Shown here: in pieces, positions 46,597 through 55,807 of the stretch
How positions within the stretch are numbered: position 1 is the first letter of the stretch
How the letters are laid out: the number at the start of each line of letters is the position of its first letter
Source: Tenacibaculum tangerinum
GTDB lineage: Bacteria; Bacteroidota; Bacteroidia; Flavobacteriales; Flavobacteriaceae
Assembly (NCBI RefSeq): GCF_029853675.1
Contig: NZ_CP122539.1
Coordinates: 1,171,001 to 1,235,000, forward strand
Direction of reading: 5' to 3'
DNA: 64,000 nt
Translations under genes and position numbers: made by a program
The notes under the pieces: model-generated
Databases searched by the model: none
Told to the model about the DNA's origin: nothing
What the model saw: the letters and a program-made list of their open reading frames with translations, nothing else

Positions 46597-47520
46597 CTAA
46601 TGCTTTTTAACAGCTAATTTCTCAAGTAGCAAAATAAGTGCAAAACCAATAAGTGCTAGTAAAACTGCGTAAAGTATTTGTGGATCTCCTTCGTATGAAA
46701 ATGGAGAGACCGATAATTCGTTAAACGGAACTTGCTCTCCGTGTGAATTTGTTCTGTAGGTTAACACCTTTTTCCACGGCCATATTTTATTGAGTGAGCC
46801 TATAATGAAACCTGTTAAAACAACGAGTGTATAGTTTTTGTAGTTTGCAAATAGGTATTTTAACACTCTCGAAAAAGACAGGAGTCCGACAACTGCTCCT
46901 AATCCAATAATTGCTATCGTTGTAAAGTCGCGGTTATTTACAGCAGCTAAAACGGGTTTGTAAGCCCCTAAAAGCACCAATATAAAAGACCCCGATATAC
47001 CGGGTAAAATCATAGCACAAATGGCTATAGCTCCTGCTAAAAACAGGAATAAAGGCGAGGAATTTTCAGAAACTAATGGATTTAAAGTCGTAATATAATA
47101 CGCTACAATTGCTCCTAAGAGCAATAAAATTACTGAAAAAACATTCCATTCAGTTACTTGTTTAGCAATATAAATAATACTTGCCAATACCAATCCGAAG
47201 AAAAAAGACCATACTAAAATTGGGTGATGTTCTAACAACCAAGAAATCATTTTTGCTAGTGAAACAATACTGATAAAAATTCCAACAAAAAGAGCGGCTA
47301 AAAAATTACCATTTACCTGTTTCCATGCCGCTTTGAAACCCTGATCTTTTATGGTTTTTAACAACCCAATATTAATAGCACTTATCGAATTTAACAGTTC
47401 TTCATAAATTCCTGAAATAAACGCTATGGTTCCTCCCGACACCCCTGGTACCACGTCGGCTGCTCCCATAGCCATTCCTTTTAACATGATTACTAGGTAA
47501 TTTTTTTTAGTGTTGTTCAT
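46597..47520 (-). CDS. DUF368 undecaprenyl-phosphate translocase family protein (copy 1)
   Basis: 307 aa. Same family as the next gene: MAMGAADVVPGVSGGTIAFI (~15-34) and the second half-repeat MILPGISGSFILVLLGAYK. Ends with a basic tail. Its start overlaps the tamB stop by 14 bp, so it is translated from the tamB mRNA. Family role (PopT): return of the undecaprenyl-phosphate carrier to the cytoplasmic face. Linkage to tamB, which handles outer-membrane lipid/protein traffic, makes this an envelope-biogenesis operon. Confidence 0.9.
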   Translation of the reverse strand: MNNTKKNYLVIMLKGMAMGAADVVPGVSGGTIAFISGIYEELLNSISAINIGLLKTIKDQGFKAAWKQVNGNFLAALFVGIFISIVSLAKMISWLLEHHPILVWSFFFGLVLASIIYIAKQVTEWNVFSVILLLLGAIVAYYITTLNPLVSENSSPLFLFLAGAIAICAMILPGISGSFILVLLGAYKPVLAAVNNRDFTTIAIIGLGAVVGLLSFSRVLKYLFANYKNYTLVVLTGFIIGSLNKIWPWKKVLTYRTNSHGEQVPFNELSVSPFSYEGDPQILYAVLLALIGFALILLLEKLAVKKH

Positions 47521-50500
47521 AAAAAGTTTGATTATTTTTTTCTTTGGGTTTAAAGCTTACTAAATTTTTCTTCTTTGGTTGTAATGTATCTTTTTTAACT
47601 AACTTTTCTTTCTTGTTTTTATAAAGTCCTAATTTTTTTCCTAAGTCGCGCAAGTTATTAAAATTAACTTGATATGAAATACCCACTCCTTGAGTATAGC
47701 CTTCTTCTTCGGTAGAGTATTGCACTTCATTTTGACGGTTAAATACGGTTCCTCTTAAATTGCCTTCTTCATTTAAAAGAACTTCTACCTTTACTTCTCC
47801 AACAACACTGGTTTGGGTATTGGTACCAACAGGCACCCCTACTTTACCATTAATCAATACCCTATCACTTAGTTGTGTTGACACCGATAAATCTACTTGG
47901 TCGTCTGATGTAAGATTATCTACATCTCCTCTATCTCCCTGAGTGTAGCCTACCCCTAACTGAAATTTGTTTTCATTACTATTTAACATATTTGTTAAAA
48001 TACTTGATGCTATTTCTGAGGCTGTTCCTGTTATTCCAGAGCTAGCACTACTACCAATGGCATCTGCGTTGTAAAATGTACCAAAAGCTAATAAAAATGA
48101 AAAATGTTGCATTTTGGTATTCAAATCGTTTTCATTGAGTATAAATTCTAATTCTGAACTTACAGTTGAATTCGCATTCGGAATTTTGATGTCAAATTCT
48201 TGCTTTGAACTAAACAACCCTCCTGTAATCTTCGTATACAAATCAATAGGTATTTTACGGTTTGAATTGATATTATCTAACAATTGAGCTGGATTTGCTT
48301 TGGTTCTATACACTGCTGTAATATCTAAATCGGCTTCGTAAGGGTCTCCATTCCAAGAAATGGTTCCTCCTTTTTGTACAATAAAGGGTTTGGTTATACC
48401 TGCATACTTAAAATTATAAAAGCCATTATCTACAGTAAAATCTCCAAACATCTTAAATTTTCCTCGGGTGTCGATATCAATGAATAGGTTTCCTTCTCCA
48501 CTTCCTTTTAATTCACTTCCAGAAACCTTATCAATTACTACCTGAGCTACTGCGTCTTTTGTTACCGCTAAATTTAGCTTTAAGTCTAAACCTTTGATAT
48601 CGCCTATTACTTTTCCTTCACTTCCCTCCTCTTCTTCTCCTGTTTTAAATCGAATTAATTTATAGTTATCGATTGTTTTTACATCACTCAGAGGAATAAC
48701 AAACAGCGTTCCTTTATTGGTACTGCCATTCACATCGATATCTAAGTTGCTGGTTAGTCCTCTTATTTTTGCCTCTCCATTGAGAAAGCCTGTTCCGTAG
48801 TATGGCGATTCTTCTGTTTCTTTCGTATCTAAAACCAGTAAATTTTGGGTGTTGATATCAAAATTCAAAAACCAGTCTTCAAAATTTTGGTGTGCTATAC
48901 TACCCGATAAATTTCCCTGCGTGAGGTATTTTGTATCTTCAAGTATAATATCTTTTAAAATAAACTCTTGCCTATCTAAAACTACACTTGTATTTCCTAT
49001 AAGGTCAAAATCTACATTTAGATAAGGAAATGCCAACCCTGCATTTTCAAAATTTAGGATTCCGCTAAATGCTGGATTCCTCAAATATCCTTTTGCTTCA
49101 AAATCTCCCGAAACTTTTCCTCTCAATTTAGATAAAACATCTTTTCCTAGCGGACTAAAAGCGGCTATATCGTACTCTTTCAAATACACATCTAGGTCGA
49201 TCGTGGGTCTTTCTGTCGAAAAATCAATTCCCCCTTTGGCTGAAATATTTTTCGCCTTCTCATTTTCTAAAGATAAATTAACGGTATATTCTTTATACGA
49301 GTTGTTACCTACTACATTTAATGCGAGGTTTCCTTGAGCGTAATCGTTGATGTGAAAATTTTCTATGTACAAATTTCCTTCAGGAATTACGGTTTCTTTT
49401 TCTTGTTTAAAATCTAATACTCCATTGAGTTTTCCATCTAATTTTAAACTATCAACTGGTGGTAAGAAACTGGCTAATTTTACTTTTTCGAAAGTAGCTT
49501 GCACATCTTTATAGGTGCTGTCTCTTACAACTCCTTTAAAGTTTATTTTTTGCTCTCCTGATTTAAAAACAAACGGACTTATGGTAAAATCTTCCTTTTT
49601 TAAATCAAAAGTTACCTTGTTACTTCTATCGTCATTCGGATTTACTTCCCAATCGAACCCTTTGTAATATAATGTTGATTTTTCTATCCCAATAACTGAT
49701 TTTTGAGATTCGTTAATCGTATAAAAGAAGTCTAAGCTAAAATTCTCTCCGTAGTCTTTTCCTCCTTTAAAAACTGATTTAAAGAAAAGTGTATCATTTT
49801 CTGTACGGTTTAATAGGTTTAACTTTTCTATGTTATAGTACTTGGTATCTATTTTATCTACTGTGAGGTGTGTATTATAGAGGCGATTTTTATTATCCAT
49901 TCTCAATACGACGCCTTTAATGATATTGGTATACGCATCTATTTCTGGAGATTCAAATCTTAATTTTAGTGCGTTTTTATCTGAGTTGATACGTCCTTTT
50001 AATCGGGTGTTTTTTCCTATGGAAACATCGGGTAGAAAAACATCGATAATCTGATTGTAAATTGTAAAATCGAAATCTAAAAATTGATTTGGTGCTACCT
50101 CATACGGACGGTAGTTCGTGTATACACTACCTAAGGCATTTTGAGTAATAGGTATTAACTCTTTGAACGTAAACTTACCCTCTACATAGCCTTTTACTAT
50201 GTCTTCTGAGTTTACTTCGATTGTTTTTATACTATCTTTTAACGATGAATTTACTTCAAAAATTTTAAAAGGATAACGTTGCTTTTGATTGGTATATACT
50301 AAATCTTTAAAGGTAGCTTTACCCACTATATTGTCGAGAGTATTTCCAGAAATATTTAAGTTTATATTCCCTTTCAATTCTGCGATACTGTCTCTTGTAA
50401 ATAAGTTTGTTTTTTTTAGGTCAATTCTGTCAACGTCTGCAATAAAATCGAATTTGTTAATGTCTGAAGAAAAATCGGCAAGCCCTTCAAATTTCAATTT

Positions 50501-51934
50501 GAAATTTTCATCTTGGGCATTCAACAAACCGTCAAATTTTTTATTTTGAAACTGTCCGTTTACCTGCAAGTTTTTGTATTCGTAATTATTAAAGTGTAAG
50601 CTGCTTATTTTTCCTATAAGTATGGTATTGATGTTTTCAACATTAAATCCACTACCATTTACATCTGCTTTTAACGAAACCGTTCCTAGCAAGGGGTCGT
50701 TCGCAAAAACACCCAAATCAAAATCTCTAAATTCAATTTCTCCTGTATAATCGGCTTTATCAATAGCATCAATATTCATTAATTGAAGGTCTGAAATGGC
50801 AGTTCCTATCTCAGATTTTACTGAGATGGTAGCATCCATTTGCTGTGGAGTTACCTTTACCATTCCTTTCAATGTAAAATTTCCTAATCTTTGAAATTCA
50901 GTTGGCAATGTTTTTCCCATTAAATTAGGCAATACACTTCTTAACTGGTGGTAGTTGGCTGTTAAGTTGTCTAAATCTGCATCAAACACAAAACCTCTGC
51001 TAGTTTTTACTGCATTTACAAACCCCAGATCGCCAATAATTCTCATTCCTCCTTTAGAATGAACTCTTACATTATTTGCGCTGAAGTTATTTAATACCCC
51101 ATTCATCGTTCCACTTAGGTATAAAAAATCACTTCCTCCTATTTCATTATATAGTTTATTTAAGTCTTTTACCGCTAATACACTTTCTTTAAAACTCGCA
51201 TTAATTAGTACTTTATCGTTAAAATTTGCTAAGTCTTTTCGCTCATAGGTAAACTTAACTTCTGCTTGTAGCTTGGTTTCATTCGTGGTTTCAACCATGG
51301 TGTTTTTAAAATCCATGTAAGACCTAGTGTAGGTAAAATCTGTAGCTAAGTTTGAGACACGAATTCCTCTGTTTCCTGTAAAAAACATATTTCTAATATT
51401 CATAGAAACATCGGGACCTATAATAGAAAAGTTGTTTAATACTGCGCCAGCATCATAAGCCGCAAAACTAAGGGGAGTATCTTTGTTTTCATCTAGCAAT
51501 TTAAAAGTTAAATCGTGTAATGAAATTTGATCGCTTTTAAGAATAAATGGATCGGATAAGCTGTCTTTTGGTTTTTCATCTTTAAAGCTTTCTACAAAAA
51601 TAGACAGGTTATCATCTTCTTCACCTTTGTATTTTTTCATATAAAAATGAATACCATGTAAAGAGGCTTCTCCTAAATTCACTTGATTTTCTAATACCCG
51701 TTTTGCATTGAGTAAAGAAGTGTTTAAATTCTTAACGAATATAAGTGTGTCTTTATGGTGGTCTCTAATCTCAATTTCTTTTATTTGAACGCTTCCGAAC
51801 CACGACAAATCAATTTTTTTTATAACAATATTCGTATTAAACTCCTTGTTTACCCAATTGGTAGCTTGCTTAGCTAATCGACTTTGTACCATTGGTAGTG
51901 ATAGCAAGATAAAAAGCACCAGTAAAAAAAGCAC
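47507..51934 (-). CDS. tamB: TamB-like translocation and assembly module protein
   Basis: 1475 aa, anchored by an N-terminal hydrophobic segment and made almost entirely of repeating beta strands in the periplasm (AsmA-like/TamB beta-groove), ending in the DUF490/TamB C-terminal domain (~1150-1440). In proteobacteria TamB works with TamA in outer-membrane lipid or protein delivery. The start is uncertain: the first usual codon is GTG at 51934, but in-frame residues upstream (KKIGNILGKIIKY) would supply the basic flank expected before the anchor, and there is no ATG, GTG or TTG before the next stop. Divergent from tsaD. Confidence 0.9.
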   Translation of the reverse strand: MLFLLVLFILLSLPMVQSRLAKQATNWVNKEFNTNIVIKKIDLSWFGSVQIKEIEIRDHHKDTLIFVKNLNTSLLNAKRVLENQVNLGEASLHGIHFYMKKYKGEEDDNLSIFVESFKDEKPKDSLSDPFILKSDQISLHDLTFKLLDENKDTPLSFAAYDAGAVLNNFSIIGPDVSMNIRNMFFTGNRGIRVSNLATDFTYTRSYMDFKNTMVETTNETKLQAEVKFTYERKDLANFNDKVLINASFKESVLAVKDLNKLYNEIGGSDFLYLSGTMNGVLNNFSANNVRVHSKGGMRIIGDLGFVNAVKTSRGFVFDADLDNLTANYHQLRSVLPNLMGKTLPTEFQRLGNFTLKGMVKVTPQQMDATISVKSEIGTAISDLQLMNIDAIDKADYTGEIEFRDFDLGVFANDPLLGTVSLKADVNGSGFNVENINTILIGKISSLHFNNYEYKNLQVNGQFQNKKFDGLLNAQDENFKLKFEGLADFSSDINKFDFIADVDRIDLKKTNLFTRDSIAELKGNINLNISGNTLDNIVGKATFKDLVYTNQKQRYPFKIFEVNSSLKDSIKTIEVNSEDIVKGYVEGKFTFKELIPITQNALGSVYTNYRPYEVAPNQFLDFDFTIYNQIIDVFLPDVSIGKNTRLKGRINSDKNALKLRFESPEIDAYTNIIKGVVLRMDNKNRLYNTHLTVDKIDTKYYNIEKLNLLNRTENDTLFFKSVFKGGKDYGENFSLDFFYTINESQKSVIGIEKSTLYYKGFDWEVNPNDDRSNKVTFDLKKEDFTISPFVFKSGEQKINFKGVVRDSTYKDVQATFEKVKLASFLPPVDSLKLDGKLNGVLDFKQEKETVIPEGNLYIENFHINDYAQGNLALNVVGNNSYKEYTVNLSLENEKAKNISAKGGIDFSTERPTIDLDVYLKEYDIAAFSPLGKDVLSKLRGKVSGDFEAKGYLRNPAFSGILNFENAGLAFPYLNVDFDLIGNTSVVLDRQEFILKDIILEDTKYLTQGNLSGSIAHQNFEDWFLNFDINTQNLLVLDTKETEESPYYGTGFLNGEAKIRGLTSNLDIDVNGSTNKGTLFVIPLSDVKTIDNYKLIRFKTGEEEEGSEGKVIGDIKGLDLKLNLAVTKDAVAQVVIDKVSGSELKGSGEGNLFIDIDTRGKFKMFGDFTVDNGFYNFKYAGITKPFIVQKGGTISWNGDPYEADLDITAVYRTKANPAQLLDNINSNRKIPIDLYTKITGGLFSSKQEFDIKIPNANSTVSSELEFILNENDLNTKMQHFSFLLAFGTFYNADAIGSSASSGITGTASEIASSILTNMLNSNENKFQLGVGYTQGDRGDVDNLTSDDQVDLSVSTQLSDRVLINGKVGVPVGTNTQTSVVGEVKVEVLLNEEGNLRGTVFNRQNEVQYSTEEEGYTQGVGISYQVNFNNLRDLGKKLGLYKNKKEKLVKKDTLQPKKKNLVSFKPKEKNNQTFYEQH

Positions 51935-52007
51935 GGTGTACTTTATAATTTTACCTAGTATGTTACCTATTTTTTTGATGCTTTTCCCCGTTTACAATAC
52001 TACCTAA

Positions 52008-52015
52008 CAAAAGTA
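52008..52015 (-). promoter_or_regulatory. -7 box of the tamB operon
   Basis: The minus strand reads TACTTTTG, 74 bp before the GTG start; it faces the tsaD promoter. Confidence 0.45.
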
Positions 52016-52088
52016 ATCAGCAAACTGCAAAAATGTTGCCTTATTTTAAAGAAATGTTATTTTTAACGAAAATCTAACGTATTATCAA

Positions 52089-52096
52089 TATTTTTG
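52089..52096 (+). promoter_or_regulatory. -7 box of tsaD
   Basis: TATTTTTG, 20 bp before the TTG start, in agreement with a short leader and with the TTG at 52117 as the initiation codon. Confidence 0.5.
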
Positions 52097-52116
52097 CAAT
52101 CAAAATTCAGTAAAAA

Positions 52117-53145
52117 TTGAGTACTAAAAACATCTATATTTTAGGTATTGAAAGTTCTTGTGATGACACAAGTGCTTCGGTAATTTGCAACGCAAAAGTG
52201 TTGAGTAATATTGTCGCCAACCAAGAGGTACATGCTAAATATGGTGGTGTGGTTCCTGAGTTGGCTTCGAGAGCACACCAACAAAACATCGTTCCTGTGG
52301 TACAACAGGCCATTAAACAAGCGGGTATTACTAAAAAAGACCTGAATGCAATTGCTTTTACACGCGGTCCTGGTTTAATGGGTTCGTTGTTGGTCGGCAC
52401 TTCTTTTGCTAAATCATTAGCCTTAGGGTTAAACATTCCTTTGATCGATGTAAATCACATGCAAGCCCATATTTTGGCTCATTTTATTGATGAAGAAGGA
52501 AGTAACATACCTCCTTTTCCTTTTGTTTGCTTAACTATTAGTGGCGGACATACTCAAATTGTAAAAATTACCGATCATTTTGAGATGGAGGTTTTAGGAG
52601 AAACGATTGATGATGCTGTGGGAGAAGCTTTCGATAAATCAGCAAAAATATTAGGACTCCCGTATCCGGGTGGACCATTAATTGATAAATATGCTCAATT
52701 AGGAAATCCGAAGGCTTTTAAGTTTACAAAGCCAAAAGTGGGCGATTTAGAATTTAGTTTTAGCGGATTGAAAACGGGTATCTTATATTTTATTCAAAAG
52801 CATGTAAAAGAAAATCCTAATTTTATAGAAGAAAACCTGTACGACATCTGTGCATCCATCCAATATACGATTATTGAGATTTTGATGGATAAACTTAAAA
52901 ACACCGTAAAACAAACGGGGATTAAGCACGTTGCCATTGCTGGCGGAGTTTCTGCCAATTCAGAAATACGAAAACGCTTGGCTTTAGCTGAAAAACACTG
53001 GGGATGGACAACCTATATTCCTAAATTTGAATATACGACCGATAACGCTGCAATGATTGCCATTGCTGGCTATTTAAAGTACTTAAATGATGATTATTCT
53101 AACATTTCTGTAACTGCAAAAGCGCGTTTAAAGGTTACAGAATAA
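52117..53145 (+). CDS. tsaD: tRNA N6-adenosine threonylcarbamoyltransferase
   Basis: 342 aa. Transfers threonylcarbamoyl to A37 of ANN-decoding tRNAs with TsaB/TsaE. ASKHA fold: GIESSCDDTSASV (~10-22), metal ligands in HMQAHILAH (~111-119), LTISGGHTQ and AIAGGVSANSEIRKRL. The start is TTG (STKNIYILGIESS): the conserved first strand begins seven codons in, and no ATG or GTG precedes it. First gene of a plus-strand run with an LtaS-like gene 19 bp downstream. Confidence 0.97.
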   Translation: MSTKNIYILGIESSCDDTSASVICNAKVLSNIVANQEVHAKYGGVVPELASRAHQQNIVPVVQQAIKQAGITKKDLNAIAFTRGPGLMGSLLVGTSFAKSLALGLNIPLIDVNHMQAHILAHFIDEEGSNIPPFPFVCLTISGGHTQIVKITDHFEMEVLGETIDDAVGEAFDKSAKILGLPYPGGPLIDKYAQLGNPKAFKFTKPKVGDLEFSFSGLKTGILYFIQKHVKENPNFIEENLYDICASIQYTIIEILMDKLKNTVKQTGIKHVAIAGGVSANSEIRKRLALAEKHWGWTTYIPKFEYTTDNAAMIAIAGYLKYLNDDYSNISVTAKARLKVTE

Positions 53146-53164
53146 CCCCTATTTTTAAGTGACA

Positions 53165-55018
53165 ATGAACAACCTTAAAAACAGATTTCTATTTACTGCA
53201 ACCTATTATTTTTTATGGGTATTGTATTTTTTACTTGCTCGCCTTTTGTTTTTGCTATATTACTTCGACAAAACTTCTGAGCTAAGTTTTTCAACAACAC
53301 TACAAACATTTCTGTACGGCATTCAATTAGATTTTTCTTTTGCTGCCTATCTTGCTATCATTCCTTTTTTAATCGCCCTATTTTCTATCTGGATTCCGAA
53401 GAAAATTATCAGTTATTTAATCAAAGGCTATACCTTCCCAATTCTAACAGTCATCAATCTATTGATGTTGATTGATATTTCTTTGTACAACTTTTGGGGA
53501 GTTCGAATTGATGCTACCGTATTGAATTATATCAATACTCCAAAAGCGATGCTTGCCTCGATAAGCACCCTTCAGCTTGTAGTTGGAATTTTTGTTTGGA
53601 TAGTCATTTCTTTAGTAGCAATTTTCTATTTCAATAAAATTTTAAACAAAGCACTCAACAAGTTAAATAAAGGAAAACTTATTGAAGTTCCTGTTTTTCT
53701 ATTGTTAATTGGAGGGTTGATTATTCCGATGCGAGGGGGTTTTGCCAATATTCCTATCAATCAGAGCAATGTGTACTTTTCTAAAAATATGTTTGCCAAC
53801 CACGCAGCGGTAAATTTTATTTGGAACTTTACCAATACCATTAGTCACAGAACAGACGGTAAAAACCCATATATTCACTACAAAAAAGACCTTGCTAAAA
53901 ATATTATCAACACCTCTAAAAATCAACTGTTAACAGCAAAGACAGACACTATTTTAAACACGAAAAGACCCAATGTTATTTTACTTATTTGGGAAAGTCT
54001 CTCTGCGAAAGCAGTTGGTGCATTAGGAGGTGAGCCTAACGTTACCGTACACCTGAATAAACTAGCTAAAGAAGGTATTTTATTTACAAATTTCTACGGA
54101 AATGGAGACAGAACAGACAAAGGAGTTCCTGCTATTTTAAGTGGTTATTACCCTCAACCTACCAATAGCATTATGAAAATTCCTTACAAAGCAAGAAAAC
54201 TACCCATGCTGACTAAGGAAATGAAAACCTTAGGATACCATACAGGTTTTTATTACGGAGGCGATAGCAACTTCGGAAATATGATTACCTATTTGCGCAA
54301 TGGAAAGATCGATAAAATTGTAGACGGAACCGAATTTGATAAAGCAGATTGGAACTCAAAATGGGGCGCACACGACCATGTTTTTTTAGAGCGATTTATG
54401 AAAGATTTGTCGGCTCCCGACCTTAAAGAGCCCTTTTTTGAAGTAGCACTCACGTTAACCAGTCACGAACCCTATGAATTTCCTGACGAATATAAATTCG
54501 GAAAAAATTCTACAGAAAACCTGTACAGAAGTGCACAAGCTTATACCGATAAGTATATCGGGAAGTTTATTGAAGAAGCCAAGAAACAACCTTGGTGGGA
54601 TACTACCCTACTAATTATTTTATCCGATCACGGACACCCATTACCTAAGCATAAAGGATACTTTAATGCACCTAAAAGATTTCAAATTCCGATGGTTTGG
54701 TTGGGTGGTGCGCTGAATAAAACAGGAATTACTATTGATACTTTTAGTGCTCAAACCGATTTAGCGTATACGTTAGCAGCTATGTTAGGAGGAAATTCAG
54801 CACAATTTGAATTTGGAAAACATATTTTCAATACTTCTCAAAATCAATATGCACATTATGTATTTAACAAAGGTTTTGGTACCGTTTCTAAAAACGGAAC
54901 CTTTGTTTATGATTATGTAAGTAATAAACCTGTATTACAAGAAGGAAATTATCAGTCTTTAGATTCTTTAGGAAAAGCCATTAGCCAAAATGCATATCAA
55001 GATTTTTTAGACAAATAA
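53165..55018 (+). CDS. LtaS-like phosphoglycerol transferase / sulfatase-family membrane protein
   Basis: 617 aa. Five N-terminal membrane spans (to ~190) and a large periplasmic alkaline-phosphatase-fold domain. Active-site landmarks: LLIWESLSAKAVGALGG (metal Glu, ~275), GDRTDKGVPAILSG (catalytic Thr) and LSDHGHPLPKHKGYF (metal Asp/His, ~490). Family members transfer phosphoglycerol or phosphoethanolamine to envelope glycans; in a Gram-negative the acceptor is unclear. ATG at 53165 preferred to GTG two codons upstream. A VanX-like gene follows. Confidence 0.85.
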   Translation: MNNLKNRFLFTATYYFLWVLYFLLARLLFLLYYFDKTSELSFSTTLQTFLYGIQLDFSFAAYLAIIPFLIALFSIWIPKKIISYLIKGYTFPILTVINLLMLIDISLYNFWGVRIDATVLNYINTPKAMLASISTLQLVVGIFVWIVISLVAIFYFNKILNKALNKLNKGKLIEVPVFLLLIGGLIIPMRGGFANIPINQSNVYFSKNMFANHAAVNFIWNFTNTISHRTDGKNPYIHYKKDLAKNIINTSKNQLLTAKTDTILNTKRPNVILLIWESLSAKAVGALGGEPNVTVHLNKLAKEGILFTNFYGNGDRTDKGVPAILSGYYPQPTNSIMKIPYKARKLPMLTKEMKTLGYHTGFYYGGDSNFGNMITYLRNGKIDKIVDGTEFDKADWNSKWGAHDHVFLERFMKDLSAPDLKEPFFEVALTLTSHEPYEFPDEYKFGKNSTENLYRSAQAYTDKYIGKFIEEAKKQPWWDTTLLIILSDHGHPLPKHKGYFNAPKRFQIPMVWLGGALNKTGITIDTFSAQTDLAYTLAAMLGGNSAQFEFGKHIFNTSQNQYAHYVFNKGFGTVSKNGTFVYDYVSNKPVLQEGNYQSLDSLGKAISQNAYQDFLDK

Positions 55019-55045
55019 AAAGTAAATTTCTGCAAGAAATAAATT

Positions 55046-55091
55046 GTTACCATCCATTTCATTACTTTTACCCTATGAAATGGATGGTAAC
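55046..55091. promoter_or_regulatory. Perfect 17-bp inverted repeat across the VanX-like start codon
   Basis: GTTACCATCCATTTCAT (55046-55062) and ATGAAATGGATGGTAAC (55075-55091) are exact complements with a 12-nt loop. The right arm is the first five codons and part of the sixth of the dipeptidase gene. The loop contains TACTTTTA, a near -7 box. It may be an operator, a translational mask on read-through mRNA, or (with the T-rich tract after it) a terminator of the upstream gene. Confidence 0.75.
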
Positions 55092-55740
55092 CTTATTTTT
55101 ACTTAGTTTTTTAGCAATTCACTCACAGAATTTACCCGAAGGATTTTCGTATATCAACGAGGTATCTCCTACCATACAAAGTGAATTACGATATTGTCAT
55201 GACAATAACTTTATAGGAACTTCTGTGAATGGATATGAAGAAGATGTTCTTATTGCAACCACCTCAACTGCAAAAGCGCTGAAAAGAGTGCAAGATGAAT
55301 TAGCTACTCAAAAATTGGGTTTAAAAATTTATGATGCTTATCGCCCGCAAACAGCAGTAAACCATTTTGTAACTTGGGCTCGAGTAATGAACGACACTCT
55401 AATGAAACAACACTATTACCCAGAGGTTAATAAACGTCATTTATTTAAACTGGGGTATATTTCTTCAAAATCAGGGCATTCAAGGGGTAGTACCGTCGAC
55501 TTAACAATTATAAATTTAGAAACAGGTAAAGAATTAGATATGGGAAGTCCGTATGATTTTTTTGGCTCCTCTTCGCACATTAGTTACCAAAACCTTACTG
55601 AAAAACAAAAAAAGAACAGACAACTATTACAAACAATAATGCGTAAACATGGTTTTAGGTCGTATAGTAAAGAATGGTGGCACTTTACCTTAAGAAATGA
55701 GCCTTTTCCAAAAACTTTTTTTGATTTTCCCGTAAAATAG
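55075..55740 (+). CDS. D-Ala-D-Ala dipeptidase (VanX/DdpX-like, M15D)
   Basis: 221 aa with a signal peptide (MKWMVTLFLLSFLAIHSQ), so periplasmic or exported. Zinc motifs: SGHSRGSTVDL (His and Asp ligands, ~136-146) and EWWHF (catalytic Glu and His ligand); the substrate Arg is in YDAYRPQ (~90). VanX proteins hydrolyse D-Ala-D-Ala; exported relatives serve peptidoglycan turnover or nutrition rather than vancomycin resistance, and no vanH/vanA genes are present. Translation start lies within a 17-bp perfect hairpin. Confidence 0.9.
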   Translation: MKWMVTLFLLSFLAIHSQNLPEGFSYINEVSPTIQSELRYCHDNNFIGTSVNGYEEDVLIATTSTAKALKRVQDELATQKLGLKIYDAYRPQTAVNHFVTWARVMNDTLMKQHYYPEVNKRHLFKLGYISSKSGHSRGSTVDLTIINLETGKELDMGSPYDFFGSSSHISYQNLTEKQKKNRQLLQTIMRKHGFRSYSKEWWHFTLRNEPFPKTFFDFPVK

Positions 55741-55783
55741 TAAGTTTTAACTCTTTATTTAGAGAACACTTAAAAATCGGCAT

Positions 55784-55791
55784 TATATTTG
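55784..55791 (+). promoter_or_regulatory. -7 box of the frameshifted secreted-protein gene
   Basis: TATATTTG, a perfect TAnnTTTG, 16 bp before the ATG at 55808. Confidence 0.55.
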
Positions 55792-55807
55792 CTAACATTT
55801 AGTTGTA

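Noticed and set aside
55063..55074. Invertible promoter between the 17-bp repeats
   Set aside because: A 12-bp spacer is too short for site-specific DNA inversion; regulatory hairpin or operator is more plausible.
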